Below, piece after piece: positions 7,799 to 11,202 of a stretch of DNA of 11,202 nt (positions are counted from its first letter, which is position 1; each line of letters begins with the position of its first letter). A program made the position numbers and the translations under genes. The notes under the pieces are model-generated. The model had not been told where the DNA came from and did not search any database. It saw nothing but the letters and a program-made list of their open reading frames with translations. This DNA is from RGIG3872 sp045660245. Its GTDB lineage: Bacteria > Bacillota > Clostridia > Christensenellales > UBA1242. The stretch is from NCBI GenBank assembly GCA_045660245.1, contig JAZRDJ010000078.1:1-11202 (forward strand), given 5' to 3'.

Positions 7799-7856
7799 CG
7801 CAAACGCGCGAGCGAGTGCGCGAATTATGCGCGCGTGCATGAGAAATAACGCACGC
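7799..7856. other. CpG-dense patch with overlapping palindromes in an AT-rich gap
   Basis: Twelve CpG dinucleotides fall in 57 bp (7799-7855), with alternating purine-pyrimidine runs such as GCGCGCGTGCAT. Short inverted arms include CGCGC (7805-7809) with GCGCG (7818-7822), and GCGTGC with GCACGC (7851-7856). Flanking sequence is strongly AT-rich. The 402-bp gap 7676-8077 otherwise holds only the two divergent promoters; no open reading frame or RNA gene was recognised in it. Confidence 0.6.
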
Positions 7857-7968
7857 ATAGTTATATTATCACATAACCAGTTTGAATGCAAGGTCACATG
7901 ATTGAATTCACAAAATTTCACACTTTTTCAAATTTAAACAAAATTGTACAAATTTTCACACAAGACAA

Positions 7969-7997
7969 TTGACAAAGCATACAGGCTGACATATACT
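7969..7997 (+). promoter_or_regulatory. Near-consensus sigma-A promoter of the mTERF-like gene
   Basis: TTGACA (7969-7974), a 17-base spacer and TATACT (7992-7997) match consensus at 11 of 12 positions. The predicted start near 8004 gives a leader of about 74 bases. A 14-base imperfect palindrome, TGATTTGAAAATCA (8004-8017), sits at the start point and could be an operator. Confidence 0.85.
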
Positions 7998-8077
7998 TGA
8001 ATTTGATTTGAAAATCATTTTCTTCACTGCTCCACTTTAAAATCAACAAAACAAATTGCAAACAAGGAGAAACAAAC

Positions 8078-9880
8078 ATGACTGAAGATATTTTGGAACT
8101 TTCAAGGATCACGGGAATTGAAACCAACAAAATCCAAAACCTCATGATCAAAAATCTCGACACACCTGACACATTCTTGAAAAAACAAAACCTCTCTGCA
8201 ATCAAGCAAGTGTTAAGCATGATCCCTCAAACAACAGAGCAAAAGCAAGTTTTGTTCACTGCATATTTCTCAAACTTTGAGGACGCGAGCCGTTTGATTT
8301 GTTCAGCGAACCATGTGGCTGAAAAATTCAATCTTGAACCAAGTTTTTGTTTGCCACTCATTGCTTCTTCAAAGTGTATCAAGTCACATTCTCCAGAAAC
8401 ATTTGTGAAGAGTTTGAATTCAATCTTCAAAGCACTTTCACTCTCTCCTCTTGAAACCCAAGACTTGATCAAAGGCACGAGGCAAATCTTGTCATCTGAC
8501 CTGATGCTCATGAGTGCAAACATCAGCCTCTTTTCAGACACATTCAAGTTCAAGCCTTGTCTCACACGTGAAATATTCTTGCAAAGTCCAAAACTGCTCT
8601 TCACCCCAAGCCTTGCGTTCAGAATTGACACAATCAAAACAATCTTCAACCTCTCTTCGTCTGAAATTGAACCATTTGTGTCTTCGCACCAACAATTGCT
8701 CTTCGTATCACCACAAAGAACTCAAACAATGGTTGATTTTTTGTACAAAACATTTGCGTTTTCTGACGACGAACTTTCCGCAATCTTTCGTGCTTTCCCA
8801 GAACTGATCACAAAAAAAACAGAGCAAATCACAGAGTTTCAAAAAACGCTGTCTACAACTCTCGGGTTGAGCAGTGCTGAAACAAAAGAAATTGTTTTGA
8901 GATACCCATGGATCCTCAAAACCGCCACAAAAAATATTGAGGAAACTTTGACCGCACTCTACTCAAGCAAATTGTTCGCAAAACTTGACCTCAAGTCACT
9001 CATCAAAAAATACCCTCTTGCCATTGAAACAACCCCAAAAGATATTGCAAACAACATTTTGGATCTTGCACGAGTTTTTGATCTCAAGGACAAAAAACAG
9101 GTGTCTGAGTTTTTGAGAGAAGCCCCTCGAGCACTCTTTTCTAACAACCTCAAAAGCAAACTCGTATTCTTGGACAAAAATGACATTTCGCTTGCAGACA
9201 TCAATGCTTATCCAGCACTGCTTTCTGAAAACAAAAACACCATTGCAATCAAAAACACTCTGCTTTCCCTCTTTGGTCTTGGATATTTGATTGCTCACGC
9301 ATCAGGCATTGACTACAAACTTTTGATCTCAAGACTCAAATTTTTGGGGCTTTCAAAACACGCTCTTTCTGATGCTGTAATGGATGAAAAATCTTTTGAA
9401 GAGAAATATGGTGCAAACACTTCACATTCACTAGACCAACAAATCTTTGCAATTGAAATCAAGAACATTTTGAACAAAATCAATGGATCACTCAAAAAAT
9501 GCCACTTTGCAAAAATGTTCAACCAAAACTATCTGACAGAAATCAAGATCGTCACAAACCGAGCCAAACAATCAGACCAAGTTGCAAAATCTGAACAATC
9601 GCACAAAAAGGCAATCCAAACAATTCTTGAAATGCTTGGTGTTGAAAGTCACTTTGCGAAAGTCATCAAAAAGAATTTGCCAAACTTTGTTGAACCATGT
9701 TCAATCGTGAGCATCATTGAACTGCTGAAAAACGCAGGTATACCTCGTGAACAAATCATCAACGCGATTGAAAAAAGACCAAGTATCCTTGCCCTTTCAC
9801 CCTGCACCATTTCAGAAAAACTGATCAATCACAGCCAAACGATTCAAAAAATCAAATTTGATTTCGCAAAATATGTTTAA
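8078..9880 (+). CDS. Helical-repeat protein resembling mTERF (mitochondrial transcription termination factor) family
   Basis: A 600-residue, Lys- and Leu-rich protein with no signal peptide or membrane span, so cytoplasmic. It is largely built of units of about 34 residues: a segment beginning like 'LSxxEI', a helix ending in aromatic-P-x-hydrophobic-hydrophobic, then a second helix. Clear units carry SPKLL (P171), FPELI (P241), YPWIL (P277), YPLAI (P313), APRAL (P350), YPALL (P379) and RPSIL (P568); HQQLL near 204-208 is a unit lacking Pro. Residues about 400-550 and the N-terminal 150 are helical but more divergent. The 'P-x-hydrophobic-hydrophobic' position and period are those of mTERF proteins, which bind DNA or RNA in mitochondria and plastids. 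Nucleic-acid binding is therefore inferred, not shown. The start is fixed by AAGGAG 8 bases before ATG. It has its own promoter and no operon partner. A different alpha-solenoid (HEAT- or TALE-type) is the main alternative. Confidence 0.72.
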   Translation: MTEDILELSRITGIETNKIQNLMIKNLDTPDTFLKKQNLSAIKQVLSMIPQTTEQKQVLFTAYFSNFEDASRLICSANHVAEKFNLEPSFCLPLIASSKCIKSHSPETFVKSLNSIFKALSLSPLETQDLIKGTRQILSSDLMLMSANISLFSDTFKFKPCLTREIFLQSPKLLFTPSLAFRIDTIKTIFNLSSSEIEPFVSSHQQLLFVSPQRTQTMVDFLYKTFAFSDDELSAIFRAFPELITKKTEQITEFQKTLSTTLGLSSAETKEIVLRYPWILKTATKNIEETLTALYSSKLFAKLDLKSLIKKYPLAIETTPKDIANNILDLARVFDLKDKKQVSEFLREAPRALFSNNLKSKLVFLDKNDISLADINAYPALLSENKNTIAIKNTLLSLFGLGYLIAHASGIDYKLLISRLKFLGLSKHALSDAVMDEKSFEEKYGANTSHSLDQQIFAIEIKNILNKINGSLKKCHFAKMFNQNYLTEIKIVTNRAKQSDQVAKSEQSHKKAIQTILEMLGVESHFAKVIKKNLPNFVEPCSIVSIIELLKNAGIPREQIINAIEKRPSILALSPCTISEKLINHSQTIQKIKFDFAKYV

Positions 9881-9891
9881 TCCAAACACAC

Positions 9892-9928
9892 AAAAAAAAC
9901 AAACCCCCAAGGGATTTTCCCTCGGGGG
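9892..9928 (-). terminator. Intrinsic terminator between convergent genes, mainly for the PnuC-like gene
   Basis: On the minus strand CCCCCGAGGG and CCCTTGGGGG pair over 10 bp with one G-U wobble around a 5-base loop, followed by a GTTTGTTTTTTTT tract. On the plus strand the wobble is an A-C mismatch and the trailing sequence (TGTTTCATTC) is a poor T-tract. It probably also slows transcription leaving the mTERF-like gene. Confidence 0.9.
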
Positions 9929-9955
9929 TGTTTCATTCAAGAGCGAATTTAAGTT

Positions 9956-10957
9956 CTACTTGCTTTCAAGAAAAAGTTTTGCTTGATGAGACTCTTCACG
10001 TGTTTTGTTCCATCTGAGATTTTTGTATCTTCTGCGAAGTTTGATTATTCTTTTGATCTGAAGTGGTCTTTTTGCAAGATATGTCGCACCATTGACTGCC
10101 GCCTTTTTGTAGATCGATCTCCAAAGCGCAAAACCAAAAATATTGTTTGAGATCACAGCAAGGATTGACGCCACGACTGGCAAATCTGTGAGAGAACCAG
10201 ATGCAGTCAAAATTGTTGACATCCACATACACAAACTAATCGATGATTGAACAAGTCCAAACATCCATGACTCCATGTATCTTGCACCAGAAAGAATTTT
10301 GTACACAATCGAAATCCCGAGAGTGCAAGACCCAAGCAACAATGAAACCTTTTGCCCAAGCACAAACCTGAGTGCAAGATATGAAACGCCAATCGCACCA
10401 AAAATTGAAAGGATTGCAATCATGAGCCCCTTTCCACCAAGTTTCTTGATTTCAATGTCAGCATCAGAACTGCTCTTTGAGTACTTTTTCATCTTTTGTG
10501 CACGCATGTTTTTTGTCCATGAAACAATTGAGTAGATGTTGATCGGAATGCTGATTGCACACATTTTGAAAACTTCACCATAAAGCCCTGAAGACAAACA
10601 AATGAAACCATACAGCACACATTCGGCAATACCAATATAAATCCCGACAACTTTTCCACGACTCACAAGATCAATGTTGACAAGCACAATCAAAAGATCA
10701 ATGACCGTGATGTAACTTGATGGTACAAAACACAAGAACACAAGTGCAAAAGTCACAAACACAGAATACCAGACAAGTTTAAATTTTGACTGACTCTCAA
10801 ACATTCGCATGAGTTCAAGTCTGTTCATGTTTTTGCCATACATATGAGCAAAGGCTGATGGACTGTTGATGCCCATTGTTGCCGCCACAGTTCCCCCAAT
10901 AAGTTTTCGCGTTTTGCTTTGATGCAAAGTATAATTATTCGCAATTTTGTTGTCCAT
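9956..10957 (-). CDS. pnuC: PnuC-family vitamin/nucleoside transporter
   Basis: PnuC proteins are facilitators for nicotinamide riboside; relatives carry thiamine or riboflavin, and uptake is trapped by cytosolic phosphorylation. The 333-residue protein has about seven hydrophobic segments. PnuC-type sequence includes LIVLVNIDLVSRGKVVGIYIGI, then GLYGE (124-128) and IPINIYSIVSW (137-147) of one half, and ARYMESWMFGLVQSSISL of the second half. Unlike compact PnuC proteins (about 200-250 residues) it has an N-terminal extension of about 60 residues, a charged loop of about 25 residues between the halves (KKYSKSSSDADIEIKK), and a very basic C-terminal tail (IKLRRRYKNLRWNK). The ATG at 10957 with AGGA 11 bases upstream is preferred to an in-frame GTG at 10978. 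Substrate cannot be told from sequence and no vitamin riboswitch is visible. It lies 51 bp after a paralogue and is probably co-transcribed with it. Confidence 0.72.
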   Translation of the reverse strand: MDNKIANNYTLHQSKTRKLIGGTVAATMGINSPSAFAHMYGKNMNRLELMRMFESQSKFKLVWYSVFVTFALVFLCFVPSSYITVIDLLIVLVNIDLVSRGKVVGIYIGIAECVLYGFICLSSGLYGEVFKMCAISIPINIYSIVSWTKNMRAQKMKKYSKSSSDADIEIKKLGGKGLMIAILSIFGAIGVSYLALRFVLGQKVSLLLGSCTLGISIVYKILSGARYMESWMFGLVQSSISLCMWMSTILTASGSLTDLPVVASILAVISNNIFGFALWRSIYKKAAVNGATYLAKRPLQIKRIIKLRRRYKNLRWNKTREESHQAKLFLESK

Positions 10958-11008
10958 AACATTAAAATTCCTATTCACAATTAGATTTTTCTCATTTTTT
11001 TTGCAAAA

Positions 11009-11202
11009 TTATGAGTTTTTGTTCACATCGACATTTTTGTCCCATTTGAGGGTTGACAGTTGCCTTCTGATCTTGATCACTCTCGAAATATTCACCTCGC
11101 GCTTTGCAAGAAGAACACCCGTAGTGGGTCTTGATTTCTTTTGGAGTTTTCGCCAGTAATAGATTCCATAAAAATCATTCACAAGTGCAGAGAACGTTGA
11201 AA
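11009..11202 (-). CDS. Second PnuC-like transporter, C-terminal 63 residues, cut by window edge
   Basis: The minus strand is open from the window edge to a TAA at 11009-11011. The product includes VNDFYGIYYWRKLQKK and LAKREVNISRVIKIRR, and it aligns without gaps over 49 residues to the C-terminus of the downstream transporter, with 19 identities (shared WR, KK, LAKR, IKxRR, LxWxK). VNDFYGIYYW is itself typical of the last PnuC membrane segment. The two genes look like a tandem duplication followed by divergence. The rest of the gene and its promoter lie outside the window. Confidence 0.75.
   Translation of the reverse strand, partial: STFSALVNDFYGIYYWRKLQKKSRPTTGVLLAKREVNISRVIKIRRQLSTLKWDKNVDVNKNS

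Noticed and set aside
7799..7856. CpG patch as a CRISPR fragment or transposon end
   Set aside because: There is no regular repeat-spacer pattern, no target-site duplication and no transposase gene nearby.
8227..9522. Several minus-strand open reading frames of 69-140 codons opposite the mTERF-like gene
   Set aside because: They are shadows of a 600-codon frame that has a promoter, a ribosome binding site and repeat structure; none has its own signals.

Overview
The window looks like a chromosomal segment from a low-GC Bacillota (Firmicutes), probably an uncultured Clostridia- or Bacilli-type gut bacterium. Three things support this: the gene order lepA-hemW-hrcA-grpE-dnaK, which is classic for that phylum; a CIRCE/HrcA heat-shock operator; and purine-rich GGAGG-type ribosome binding sites combined with near-consensus TTGACA-N17-TATAAT promoters. 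The lineage cannot be fixed more precisely by eye.

The left half (1-5691, all minus strand) is a translation-GTPase and heat-shock block. lepA and hemW form one transcription unit with its own promoter (5663-5691) and end in a strong intrinsic terminator (2552-2596). The heat-shock operon hrcA-grpE-dnaK then starts from a sigma-A promoter (2496-2524) with a CIRCE operator over the predicted transcription start (2461-2487). dnaK is cut by the left edge of the window. The surprise here is GrpE: it carries an extra N-terminal tail of about 65 residues with 16 Cys and 7 His, resembling a metallothionein, in front of an otherwise ordinary nucleotide exchange factor.

The middle (5692-7860) holds two monocistronic genes, each with its own promoter and terminator. 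One is a plus-strand glycerophosphodiester phosphodiesterase-like protein that has lost a catalytic His. The other is a minus-strand exported or membrane-anchored protein of camelysin/TasA-like appearance, driven by a textbook consensus promoter. A 57-bp CpG-dense patch (7799-7855) lies in the AT-rich gap between this gene and the next.

The right half (7861-11202) contains the most unusual gene: a plus-strand 600-residue cytoplasmic protein made almost wholly of about 34-residue helical repeats with the 'xP-x-hydrophobic-hydrophobic' signature of mTERF proteins. Those are mitochondrial and plastid nucleic-acid-binding factors and are not an expected product of a bacterial genome. It has a near-consensus promoter of its own. 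A minus-strand gene for a PnuC-family vitamin or nucleoside transporter converges on it, and a second, truncated paralogue of that transporter lies just upstream at the right edge. The transporter pair and the mTERF-like gene share a terminator region but no evident pathway.

No tRNA, rRNA, CRISPR array, insertion sequence or phage feature was seen.
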